A DNA stretch of 64,000 bases from Antedon bifida (taxonomy: Eukaryota > Echinodermata > Crinoidea > Comatulida > Antedonidae): assembly GCA_963402885.1 (NCBI GenBank), contig OY727101.1:16344417-16408416 (forward strand). The letters run 5' to 3'. This document shows positions 24,501 through 34,683 of the stretch, in pieces. Below the pieces are notes generated by a model that saw only the letters and a list, made by a program, of their open reading frames with translations, was not told the DNA's origin and did no database searches. A program made the position numbers and the translations under genes. Numbering within the stretch: the first letter of the stretch is position 1; every line of letters begins with the position of its first letter.

Positions 24501-24806
24501 TTTTATGTTACTTTGTTCACATTATAAGATTACAACGCGTACTTTGCTTTGTAATTTTAACTCGTAAGTAAGCAACAAATTAATTAATTAATCCATCAAA
24601 ATTTATTTAGAAATTTAACAATTTACAAAACATAGAATCATAAAGCTACGTAGCCTTTCCCCAAAAACATTTAATACTTTTGTTTTCAATGCATATTTTT
24701 TTTTTTTTTTCTTCAGGCTGTATCATGCAGGGATGTACCACACAATAATTTCTTTTTCTTCAATGGATTGAACAGCACTGGAATTGTTGATTGTATTGGA
24801 AGTTGA
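21526..24806 (+). CDS. SAE1: SUMO-activating enzyme subunit 1 (Aos1)
   Basis: SAE1 forms the SUMO E1 with UBA2; it supplies part of the adenylation site, while the catalytic cysteine is in UBA2. Seven exons, all phase-consistent: 21526-21614, 22227-22401, 22937-23193, 23478-23671, 23986-24130, 24427-24496, 24717-24806; 339 residues against about 346 in human. Family motifs in order are YDRQIRLWGLEAQKRLRAS, GLKGLGAEVCKNVVLSG (nucleotide-binding loop), FFEQFDVVCATCC, IKFFAGDVFGFYGY, LDVDWS, AIVGGVMGQEIIK and a C-terminal NNFFFFNGLNSTGIVDCIG. The start gives the expected short acidic leader before YDRQ. MITE copies occupy introns 2, 3 and 4, one of them abutting the exon-4 splice donor. Confidence 0.97.
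22453..22608. mobile_element. MITE family 1, copy in SAE1 intron 2
   Basis: Complete hairpin with TAAAGCTCTATCTACACTAT and AGTGTAGACAGAGCTTTA ends and TATA on both sides. Confidence 0.85.
23249..23414. mobile_element. MITE family 1, copy in SAE1 intron 3
   Basis: Complete hairpin from ATGCTCTGTCTACACTATCA to TAGTGTAGACAGAGCTTTAA, with two internal ATATCACTACCATATTTG units. Confidence 0.85.
23677..23847. mobile_element. MITE family 1, copy touching a SAE1 splice donor
   Basis: The left end TAAAGCCTTGTCTACACTCA begins at the sixth base of the intron after SAE1 exon 4 (donor GTAAGT at 23672-23677). The right end is AGTGTAGACAGAGCTTTA. Two internal units are present. Confidence 0.85.
24230..24335 (+). 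mobile_element. SINE family A-like, tRNA head only
   Basis: GTGGAGCTGTAGCTTGGTGG at 24230 and GGTTCAATTCTGACC form A- and B-box-like blocks as in the full SINEs. The body beyond is different or worn. It lies in SAE1 intron 5. Confidence 0.5.
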
Positions 24807-24852
24807 GATTGAATCAGTTGAGGTCCATTGAGGTCCATTGATTTCATTCAAA

Positions 24853-25073
24853 CAAGGCAATCTAACAACAGGATGCTGAGCTCTGGAGATCAAAGGGTTT
24901 ACCTGTGGCTGCAACATGATCAGTTGTTCCATGCCTCTAAACAGCACAGATACCGCACTCTATGTAGAATATGTAATGTTGGTATTTGTTGCAGCCAGAC
25001 ATATGATCAAAGGACTGTTACGAGTTAATATCTTGGCAAGGCAAGATCAGTGTCTTGTTGTTAGATTGCCTTG
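24853..25073. mobile_element. Inverted-repeat element in SAE1 3' region
   Basis: CAAGGCAATCTAACAACA at 24853 is mirrored by TGTTGTTAGATTGCCTTG at 25056-25073. The left third recurs in reverse orientation at about 37616-37684 in an SF3B2 intron. A non-autonomous DNA element is likely. If transcription ends at the AATAAA at 25283, it is part of the SAE1 3' UTR. Confidence 0.55.
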
Positions 25074-25282
25074 ATTCAAACCAGAGATACCACCGGATAG
25101 ATTTGTTTTTGTTCAACCTGAGTTTTTAATGAGTCAGCCAGACTCAACTTGTAATGCAGGAGCTACAAAAACAACAAATTACGAAATAACTTTAAAATAC
25201 AGGACTACCATAACAAACAGATTTTGTTGATTGTAAATGGGCTTTGTAAAATTTGTTTTTCTAAAGTAATTAAATTTGTTGT

Positions 25283-25288
25283 AATAAA
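25283..25288 (+). terminator. Candidate SAE1 poly(A) signal
   Basis: AATAAA about 480 bp after the SAE1 stop, followed by GT-rich sequence (GGTGATTTTTGCTTTGT). Confidence 0.4.
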
Positions 25289-25329
25289 GTAATTGGCAAC
25301 ACATTTTAATTGGTGATTTTTGCTTTGTA

Positions 25330-25466
25330 TAAAGCGCTGTCTACCCTATCAAACTAGTTTTTGATGTGCCCAAATATGGTATTGATATGACATCATCGTG
25401 TCCATATATGGGCACGTCGTCACATTTTTTTGTCATATGGAGTTTGATAGTGTAGACAGAGGTTTA
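25330..25466. mobile_element. MITE family 1, copy downstream of SAE1
   Basis: TAAAGCGCTGTCTACCCTAT at the left and AGTTTGATAGTGTAGACAGA at the right, slightly shortened in the middle. Confidence 0.8.
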
Positions 25467-25488
25467 CTGAATACAGTAGAACCCTTAA

Positions 25489-25617
25489 AAAATGTGATGT
25501 GCCCAAATATGGCAGGTAGTGATATGCCCAAATATGGTAGTGATATGACATCATCATCATTATGTATGGGCACATCACATTGATTTGTCACATAAATGTT
25601 GATAGTGTAGACAGAGG
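25489..25617. mobile_element. MITE family 1, left-truncated tandem copy
   Basis: Starts inside the element (AAAAATGTGATGTGCCCAAA) and ends GATAGTGTAGACAGAGG. It lies only about 20 bp after the preceding copy. Confidence 0.75.
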
Positions 25618-25748
25618 GGGTGCCCCATAAACAGGCATTGGCTGTTAAAATATTATTTCGCCCTCGTTTGTTTCACAGCAGAGTCTGCCTCCCTAGAGGT
25701 ATCCCAAAGAAGGGATTCTACTGTAATTTAAATGTTTGAATTAGTGCC

Positions 25749-27152
25749 TCAGTACAGGAAGTGTCCACGAATATCTGAAATATATATTTGTTGTTTGAAT
25801 TAGCATTTGTAGTATATGACAGATGCTCTGTATTTGTCGAGGTGGTAAATAATACTACATCGAAAAAACACAATTGTACCAAAAGTATATTTCTTTTAAA
25901 AGACGTACCTGGAGAGGTTTGCCGTGGTTTCTTTAGTTTCCAAACTATGAAAAAGATTATTGCTATACCAAATAATGCCGACACAACGCTCACAACAATT
26001 CTATTAAATATAAACAATGTCAATTTTTTCGTTGGCACATTTTTACACGATAGTGTTTTCCCTGATATTTAATTGTTATTGAACTATCAAAAATAGTGGT
26101 ATACCTCTAATATTCTTATTAATAAGATTAATCAGGCTGTCAGACCAGTTACAGACCCAACATTTGCACGTATTCTGTAGGATGCGCATAGGGTGCTTTG
26201 TGCGCATAGGGTGCTTTGTGCGCATGGGTGCTTTGTGCGCCTCCTCAATTTTGCGTACAAAATACTTACATTACAATTCGTTTTATTATTCTTGATCGGA
26301 TTTCATCCTCAACAGCGTTCTTCACATTCGAAAGTATTTTTTTCGTTGAATTTGCGTTTTGATTATACAAATCTACAAGTATCTTGACGTTATCGTCGAC
26401 GTCATTGTTATCATTGACGTCATTATTGTCTGTGTCTTCGCAACAATACGATCCGTTGGCAAGGTTGCAGCACACACCAAATGAACATTCTATATTAATT
26501 ATAGACACCGTTGATGTGTCGTTAGACGAACATCCCTGTGAAACAACTTTTAACAAAAAAACTAATATCATATTTTGTTTTATTATATCAATTTCGGCAA
26601 ACACAGTTATACAGACATAACAATACAAACAAAAATAGCTAGATTGCGCCAAGGAGTGGCAAAAGAGGCCAATAGCTTCTGCCGCCAATTAGGCGTGCCA
26701 CTCCAACAAAAAAGCTAAAACTATATGGTATACAAGATTTTTAAAATATCTTTAAAATGTTTGTAACATGTTTCGTAACATGAGAATCAACTATTTTAAT
26801 AATCCATAAATTGTTATAACAATTTACGGCGGTTACATATTTTTTTTAACTAACTCACTATAAGATGATGGTGTCGGGTCGTGCTAGGATGCACCAGTTA
26901 CTGGACCCATCTGAGTTTAATAACTAGCTGCAGACTCTCTGCATAGTATTGAATTAAGTTCGTACTCTGGTACCCGACTACATTTTTTGTTACGGCTGCC
27001 GCATTCTCAGTAAATATAGTTATATTAATAATGATATAATAATATATATAATGATAATAATAATTTTATGTAATTGTCTTACCTGGTGCAAGAATAAAGA
27101 AAGTCAGTTGTACTATAAGAAACAAGATTAGTCGGGATAAGCCTACATTCAT
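25749..27152 (-). CDS. Small type I membrane protein, unrecognised
   Basis: Exons on the minus strand: 27083-27152 (signal peptide MNVGLSRLILFLIVQLTFFI and a few residues), 26270-26546 (Cys-rich then Asn/Asp-rich), 25909-26061 (membrane span) and 25749-25774 (ends DIRGHFLY). The second exon has C-x16-C-x4-CC-x7-CC and NDTS and NGSY glycosylation sites. The third has the hydrophobic run VVSVVSALFGIAIIFFIVW followed by KLKKPR, a stop-transfer pattern with a short cytoplasmic tail. The second and third exons are not in phase with each other; a 29-bp microexon at 26146-26174 would repair this and give about 184 residues, but its donor is weak. Either that exon is real or the gene is damaged. I find no named family. 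Confidence 0.55.
26184..26242. repeat. 18-bp tandem repeat, about 3 units
   Basis: Units of GCGCATAGGGTGCTTTGT repeat head to tail within an intron of the small membrane-protein gene; one unit has lost a base pair or two. Confidence 0.8.
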
Positions 27153-28354
27153 CTTTCTTGCTTGTTTCATAGATGCTTATTACGTTACATGAAAGGTCAA
27201 GGTCATATAGTAGAGATCGAGGTACATCATAGAACCAGGAAATATTAATCTTAGAATAATAATATTGGTTTGTATCGCTATACTTTAAACAAAGTGGAAA
27301 TGCGCTTCTCATGTGTATTTGTTTATTATTTATCTTCTGCCTAATGTATTACTTAGGCCTATTAAATTTGTTTTCATATTCGACACTCATTTGTTGTCTT
27401 GCCATGATATCTTACATAATGATAATTTCGAATATTCTGTGTTACTTGAATCCCACACGTCGGCTACAGTCTAATTATGTAAGTTTTATATTGAATTTAT
27501 TGAGAAATACTAAATTTATTCTGAATTCTTTTTTTAAAAAGATACACAGGTAATTGATTCATAAGTTTTTCATTCATTCATCTTTTTATTTCGGAATACC
27601 ATGATGACATAATTATCCATAGCAATTTAAACAAAAGCTTAATCAAGGAACTCTTAGTACAAAAAAAGTTGTGCACACAACCATATACTTTATAATCATT
27701 TAAAAATACTTTCATGACGGATTTTGTAAATTTGTACGTAATTTTTATTATGTAGGCCTACACACAGTACAGTGTATTTTTTCTTCGAAATCTATGTTTG
27801 TAGTGTGCAAGTTGATTATCCTTTTTCGTCAAATGTTGAATATCTTTTTCTTACTTAACTATGTCAACTTCAACAATATTTACGTTATGCAATAAGGGAT
27901 TAAATAATAAATATGCCTACTGGAGTGCATAATGGTGTGATTCTGTAACGAATGTGTCTATAGACATGGTCTTTACATATTTAATATGTGTGGACCACGC
28001 CCACTTCTTTGGCGGGTTGTTGTCGCACGCCTTTGTACAACACCCAGTCTGTCTAAGCAAAAAAGAGTATCAAAGGATTCCAACCACAGTCTGTACATTA
28101 ATGTACTAGTGTTTTTATAATAACCAAATGCCACTTTCACATCCAATGCAAATTAATACAATTCAGAAGTAATAAATACTTTTTAATTTTTTCTGTTGAC
28201 GTCAGATGGGTTTTGAAAGATGGTCCTTAAAAGACCATCAAGGGAGGCAAAATCAATCAACGTAAATTAATCAATTCAACACATTTTCAATGATTTATAT
28301 TTTAATATTATCATTTATTCATTTTTAAATAAAATTTATTACATATAAAAGATC
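27153..28354. other. Intergenic, nothing recognised
   Basis: AT-rich spacer between two minus-strand genes. A short GC-richer patch at 27985-28050 has no open frame worth calling. The AATAAA for RRP36 lies at its right edge. Confidence 0.5.
28335..28340 (-). terminator. Candidate RRP36 poly(A) signal
   Basis: AATAAA on the minus strand only 15 bp after the RRP36 stop codon, giving a very short 3' UTR if used. Confidence 0.5.
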
Positions 28355-31300
28355 TTAACTAGAAAAGTGTTTGCGTTGCTTTGAAGCATTCTTCTTCCTT
28401 CGCTTTGCTATGTACGTGTCTAATTTTCCTGATTCCTTCAACATTTTGTATTTTTCAGTTAGTTCTGCCTTTCGTTGTTCAGCTGAAATGACACAAAATA
28501 ACATATTTAAGTAATAGATGAGGTCATTTTGATATATGTCGTGCATACATTCAACTGTACCATGCCAAGGTGTTAAGGGTATATTGATATGTTGATATCC
28601 AATAAAATTTGAAAAATACTATAACAGCCTTAGTGGTCTAATGATAGGATCAGTGGCATAACGTAACTGAGGCCTCTGGTTTAGGAACCCCAAGTGGCCT
28701 GCCAACGCTGGAGGCATTGGGCAGTTTTAGCCTTTTTTGACATATTTTAATACCTGATTTTTCGTCTGGGCTACTCAGGGGCCCCCATAAGCCCCTGGGT
28801 TTAGCCAGTGAGTGCTCATAGCCGTTACACCACTAGGTAGATTGTAATCAAGCAGAATGTTTTGGGTTCGAATCTTGGTTGGGAAATCTTTTTCTCATTC
28901 TCATACACAATCTGAAACAAAGCTGTGCCAGTCCCTTTCCAGCATTTGAATCAGTTTCTGTGCAATGACCTACTTACACTTCTTAAGATAAAATGGTTTC
29001 TTTCCTTGCTTTATCAGTTCTCTTTCTGCAGCTCGTCTTTGTTTTTCCATCTCTTTTTGCCTCTGTTTATTTTCTTCCGATTTTTCTTTTTGTTTCTGAA
29101 GTATACAAACGCATAATTTAGTTTTATAAATTTAAAAGTTAAGTTAAAATAAATACATTTTTCCTTTTTACTATATACTGATGAGCCTTCATATTCTCAC
29201 TTGTTTTTATTAATTTTTGTAACCATGTTAAAGGTCCAACCTGAGATACGTTTACTTCTAGGTTGGTCTTCATTTTATGCTCTGTATTATTTGTATGGCA
29301 TTTGATACGAAATAAATGTTTATTGAATTGAATGTACACCAGCTCTATATTCCTGTACAGGGTTTTTCATTAACATCAACCATTGTTTACTTAAACTCTT
29401 AACGTATTCTTATATATCTCCATCCATGTTAATATTCACATTTCATGAAATCAGTCTTCTTACCATTTTCTGCAGTAGATTTTTCAGTTGAACTTGTTTC
29501 TCTGTATCTTTAGCCTTCTTAATCTCTTTCTGAACTTGCTGGTAAAAAAAAAAAAAAAAAAGGCTAGAAATGTTATTTAAGTAACTCACACTGTAATTAA
29601 TCTGTACATAGTTAGTAATAATATAATATACACTGTGTGTTTATTTTGAATAAAGATTTTAAATAAAAAAATATAAGTTAAATGTAAACCAGGAAAAGGA
29701 AAGTACAAAAATAAAGGTGGGCGAAATTCGCAATTACCCCATCTATTCTAATCAGAATAACCACCCTGTTTGGATAAACTTTGGGAACATGTTTGTTTCT
29801 ATAGACTGTTAACATTATACAATTTCACTTACCTCCTGTTCATTTTTCCTTATGTCCTTCAGAAAACTGTAATTCTGATTAAATGCTTCTTCCTTAAATT
29901 CACCAGATAGATCATCAAATCTAGGATCTCTTGACGTCTAAAAAATAACACCACAATTTAAGTATGATGAAATGTCAGTTATTTCTTAATGGATAGAAAA
30001 CTTTACATTTGACGCCTAGGCAACCAACCAACATTAAATACACACATGACACCGTGTCGTTAAGCATTGTCTACACTATCAAAATAGTTTGATGTGGCCA
30101 AATATGGTAGTGATGTGGCCAAATATGGTAGTGATATGCTTAAATATGGTAGTGATATGACATCATCATGTCCATATATGGGCACATCACATTTTTTTGT
30201 CACATAAAGTTTGATAGTGTACAAAGAGCTTTTTGAGTCACAGCCAACATTCGTATCTTACCTTGTTTTTTACTGGTACTACTTCTCTTCTTCTTGTAAT
30301 AGTCTTCTTTGATGACATTTCTTGAGGCCTAGATAAAAACAAATCATAGTATATATAGTTTTAACATTTAAAAAAAATTTACCAATTGAAATTCACGAGA
30401 AACTGGCTTGTTTGCTTTATGCTGCCGACAGAGCTTACCTGTTTTTATTTAATCGATTAAACTTTGGTGGTTGGTTACTTGTTCTTTTCTGCTTTCTCTT
30501 GTTACCAAACATTGCTTCCTCATAACTATACATAAAAGAATTATATTATTCAAGTATAGTAACTTTTGTTAAAAATATTGTATCTATCGTTAGTGTGTTA
30601 CACTTTTAGAAATGCAATCAAATATAAATATTATAACCTTAATTAACATTAAAACAATGTTTATATCAAAATAATGTTGTCATACATTTTTGTGCCCAAT
30701 GTCTCTTGTAGTTTCTGCAATTCTTCAAATGAAACTTCAGATAACTCTACAAAAAAAAAATACTGTTAAAAAATACATGTAGGCCTATATGTATGTAGCT
30801 TAATGATTTGATTGTTGTTTTAATAATTCTCTGTAGATCTACTATGAATTGAAAGAATAATGAAAGAATTGAATGAATAATAATGAATGAATTGAAAAGA
30901 GAATTTTAATACGCACCATTCCTTATTAGTTTCTGTGAATAAAAACAATGAAAATAATTAAACTTGTTGCATTCATTCAGTACATCTGCATTTAATATTG
31001 TTTATATTTTGAACAACTTGCACCATCATGACTCATTATAGGCTCTATAGCCAATCTGAAGAGATGTTACTTGTAATCATTGTTTATTTAATCCTATCTT
31101 GGAAGCTGCCCTATCCAGGCCTAGGCTAGATAGACAGAGAAGGGCCAGCAGGGCCGCCAACCAAGGCAACGGCACTGACCAGACATGTATTGTCAAGGTA
31201 TAGCCTATATGTATTGCCAAGTGTGACAGGCAGGCCTAGCCTACACGGTACACTAACTAGCAAAATTATGGTACTGACGATACTGATATTTCTACAAAGA

Positions 31301-31378
31301 AAGCACATTAAATTTACAAAGCATCATTCTTACAAATCGATCATTTGAATCACTCGTAACTACTGTTTTACTTTCCAT
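28355..31378 (-). CDS. RRP36: Ribosomal RNA processing protein 36
   Basis: Nucleolar factor of the early 90S pre-ribosome, needed for the first cleavages that release pre-18S rRNA. Nine exons on the minus strand: 31334-31378, 30917-30932 (16-bp microexon), 30686-30746, 30439-30525, 30262-30328, 29833-29937, 29464-29538, 28978-29095, 28355-28482; 233 residues against about 259 in human. Diagnostic pieces are SFEELQKLQETLGTK near the N-terminus, the family signature SRDPRFDDLSGEF, a charged coiled coil of QKEIKK and EKQRRAAEREL type, KKPFYLKKSEQRKAEL and the basic tail YIAKRRKKNASKQRKH. Phases agree across all introns including the microexon. Intron 5 contains a MITE of family 1. It runs in tandem with MRPL11, 357 bp downstream of the MRPL11 stop. 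Confidence 0.94.
28650..28855. mobile_element. CAGTGGC-ended repeat element, copy 1
   Basis: Begins CAGTGGCATAACG and ends near CCGTTACACCACTA. The block GGGTTTAGCCAGTGAGTGCT is the reverse complement, with few changes, of part of 62627-62785 in KIZ. Roughly inverted ends suggest a hAT-like non-autonomous element. It lies in an RRP36 intron. Confidence 0.5.
30061..30232. mobile_element. MITE family 1, copy in RRP36 intron
   Basis: From TAAGCATTGTCTACACTATC to AGTTTGATAGTGTACAAAGA, with internal TGGCCAAATATGGTAGTGAT units in tandem. Confidence 0.85.
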
Positions 31379-31735
31379 TTTTCTGTCTTTTTTCACACGT
31401 TCTGTGTGTGCTTAAAAGCAGCGTAGATTCTATATTTACTGTATTGTCAATACTGCCCTCAACGTGATAGGAATCTTCCAAACTTTTCTTCCAACATTTA
31501 ATTTCAATTTTAAAGGACATTTTTGAAAAGTGATTTGTTACTGATAAACATGAAAAGAATTCTTAGATGTACATGGCAAAGTATGCGCAACCATGATCAA
31601 ATTACCAAAATAAGCTAACACAACATGACAAAAATAATCGTGTTATTTCTATCTTTTATTTATCTTCCTAAATACATCATATCAGTCAAACACTATTAAA
31701 AAAGTTTTTAGCAAATTGTTTTTAAGATGTCATGA
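31379..31735. promoter_or_regulatory. RRP36 promoter / MRPL11 3' region
   Basis: 357 bp between two same-strand genes. It must contain the MRPL11 3' end (TTTATT at about 31657 reads AATAAA on the minus strand) and the RRP36 promoter. No distinct core motif stands out. Confidence 0.4.
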
Positions 31736-33486
31736 TTAACCGCGGTATCCTCCTGCTTTCTCTGCGATAACCTCCTCCCGAATTTCGTTCGCTTCCTCTG
31801 CACTTTTTTCTAAAAATTCCTTATATACATCTGGATTTAATTCTCTGACAACCTGTATTCCCATTGAAAGACAGGATCCTATAATTCCTTTGCAAATACG
31901 TTCCATGCTTTGAATCTGTAAGTTAGGATCTTCCCGTTTCACTTTTGCAATTTCATAAACATGTTTCAATGTTATTTGCCCAACACAATGGTTTCCTAAA
32001 AAGAAAAAATAATCATATCATATTTTATTTGATAAATGTTTGAAACAAAAATAACATAACAACCAAGCCTGTAGACAAGATTATCATAGGTGGATCTAAA
32101 GTGGGACCGGCCTCTCTCTAAATGTTGAAAATTGCAATGCAAAAGATAGGATATGGATTCTGCATGTTATCTTACATTTTTAGGCCCTGCTCCTACTTCA
32201 ATATCATGGATTTGCCACTGAATATATAGTGTGTCTAAGCTCAGCAGACAAGGTGCTTTAGCAGTAGACGAAATATGTCTGCTGGCTATGAAAGCCGGAT
32301 AAAAAAAAATATTCTAGGCCTAGGTAGTCTCTAGTTTTAAAAGAGCACTTCAGGAAAAGCAAGGGGGAGAGGGAAGGATTTCCTTTGAATAGTAATACTA
32401 CAAACTTTCTGGGCTTTGAAATAAATCCATGTAGAATCACCCTCTTTAATTTGTGAAAAGCTATATTCAAAAGTATTTCTCACCTGGTTTGTGAGCACCT
32501 TTAGCCACCCCTGCAGCAGACTTGACAAAATATGAAACAGGAGGTGATTTGATCTCCAATGTACATGTCCTGTCAGGCTGCAATTGAGAAACAATTGTGT
32601 GATATTTAATATATGTCTACACTCTCACACTTTATGTGAAAAAGAAATGTGATAACATTCTATACCATATTAGGGCACATCATACTTTTTTTGTCAAACT
32701 TGTTTGATAGTGTAGACAGAGCTGTATATATGTTTTCGATCTATCTATTTTGTATGAAAACGTATAGTAATTAAATAAAATCCAAATTCCCTCTATATCA
32801 AGTAAATGAAACAACATACATTTATTATAATATTTGTAGGTAATGGAATTCCTTCTTTAATATGATTGGTCTTTTGGTTGAAGTCTTTACAGAACTGACC
32901 AATGGGGATTCCTCTCTGAAAAAAAAAATGTTTTTAAAAAGGTTTAATATCCTGTTAGATAAAAATAAAACATTTATTTTTGCCAATTCCACAAAAAAAA
33001 ATGATCAAAGGACCATTGAATCTGCACTGTACAAGATTTAAAATTTCTTTAAAAAAAATTGAGAGATAATTATTTTGTTTTGAATAGTGGGACTTTGTTT
33101 CTAAGAGAAGATGCAAGCAACACAATAAAAAGTGCATCCACCACAAGTCTTAGTACTGAAACAAGAAAATAATTGTATATATATATGTTTATGATGAAGG
33201 GGTAGTGTTTTTTTAAGCAAATTTTTCAGGCTGTTTTACTTTATCGTTTTGATTTAGCTTTTTGCTTATTTTGTATCTCCATTGAGATCCAACCACTGAC
33301 ACCCACATTGTCATTTTTACAGTATATTTGCCTTTGGATTTATTTTAATTTTAACTTATATACCTGACCCAGTACAGGTCCAAGGGGTGGACCTGGGGCT
33401 GCCCGTCCAGCTTTGATGTATGTCTTTATTACGTTGCCATGAACTACCTTCCCAGTATCCTTTACTGCTTTACCAACACGGGACAT
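31736..33486 (-). CDS. MRPL11: Mitochondrial ribosomal protein L11
   Basis: Large-subunit protein of the mitochondrial ribosome at the stalk base (uL11 family), contacting the GTPase-centre rRNA. Four exons on the minus strand: 33364-33486, 32820-32915, 32484-32577, 31736-31995; 190 residues against 192 in human. The uL11 hallmarks are clear: [69 protein letters not shown] and the helical [16 protein letters not shown]. The basic N-terminus [13 protein letters not shown] fits a mitochondrial leader. A worn MITE of family 1 lies in intron 2. The tail ends KAGGYRG. Confidence 0.97.
32611..32724. mobile_element. MITE family 1, short copy in MRPL11 intron
   Basis: Shortened hairpin from TATGTCTACACTCTCACACT to GTTTGATAGTGTAGACAGAG. 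Confidence 0.75.
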
Positions 33487-34683
33487 TGTCAAAGAAATTT
33501 AGCTTCAGAAATCTAATTATGGCAGCTGAATTTAAAAAGAAAGAAAAATATCAAGTTAGTAAAAATTCATCCAATACAAGTGTCATTAAAATTCTTTACA
33601 AATATTTTGTCTACTAATTTAGTTTATTTAAAAAAAACATATATAAATAAATAACACAAGGATAATAAAATCATAAATAAATAACTGATTAATTTATCAT
33701 TCCAATCATGAATTGATGCAAAGTAATGCACTGTACTGCTGGCAACAGAAGTTTCTATGTTAATGAATATTCAAATCATCTAATTTGGTTACACATGTGT
33801 TGATATTGCTGGAATGGAACTGAAGAACAGCTAGGAGGAGAAGCAAACACATACATGCCATGGATCAGCAGCACTGAACTCAACTAGGTGTAGGAAAATA
33901 TAATTATGACTGCTTTCCTCAGTAAGTTTAATATATACTTTTTACATTATTCATAGGGCTAGGCCTACAACAATATCTTATTAACTATCTATAAATGTTA
34001 TGACCATCTAACTTATCCATCTAGCCCAATCAATGCCTTCTCGCAAAAGTGCACCTCTTCTTGTAGAGGGCTATCCTAGATAGTAGTACTACACTACAGC
34101 TAGCCTCGCCGCGTAGACTAGCTAGTTAATAGTATATTATTATATCGATTAGCTGAAGCTGGCTTTATTTTTATTAATCAATTCTTCTTCATCATATAAT
34201 GTACTGTAGTATTCATCAGCAAACCTTTACGTACATGAATCTAAATGAGGTTAGGCCTGGAAATAGAAAGTAAACCGGCTAGGCCTAGAGAAAGGGAGAT
34301 TTAGATCCTTCCTAGAGAAAGGGAACAAACTGCTGAAACTCGCTTGCACACATTGGTCAACTTTTTGAGCAAGGGCGCAGACATGTTTTTGGAATATAAT
34401 TTAATGTTTATTTATTGCTTTGAATTAAATTGTATTATTTATACTGTGAATGATAATTGGATAAATATAAACTGCCTGTGTAATTTAAATAATATTTTTG
34501 TAAATATAAGGTACTTTATTTATTTAATATATACATTTATTTGCAATGTTAATAATTACTTTTGAAAGCTAGCTTGGAAATTGGAAAGATGGCGTCGTTG
34601 TAGTTAACGTTAGAAGAACGATCGAAGAGTAACAATTACCTTTTTAAAGTCTATATATAAAGTATTTATATTTAAAAGGCATC
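33487..34683. promoter_or_regulatory. Divergent spacer MRPL11 / SF3B2
   Basis: 1.2 kb between divergent start codons, AT-rich with GGCCTA motifs at about 33960 and 34250-34285. Near the SF3B2 end, AAGATGGCGTC at 34586-34596 resembles a YY1 site, which often sits at or just after transcription starts. That same site contains a five-codon upstream frame, ATGGCGTCGTTGTAG (34589-34603), 80 bp before the SF3B2 start. Confidence 0.45.

Noticed and set aside
27311-27553. 80-codon plus-strand hydrophobic frame
   Set aside because: Leu/Ile/Tyr/Phe-rich translation of AT-rich sequence; no signal-anchor logic, no splice partners.
34344-34565. 73-codon plus-strand frame upstream of SF3B2
   Set aside because: Composition is that of AT-rich non-coding DNA (Ile, Asn, Tyr, Phe) and it shows no similarity or splice support.
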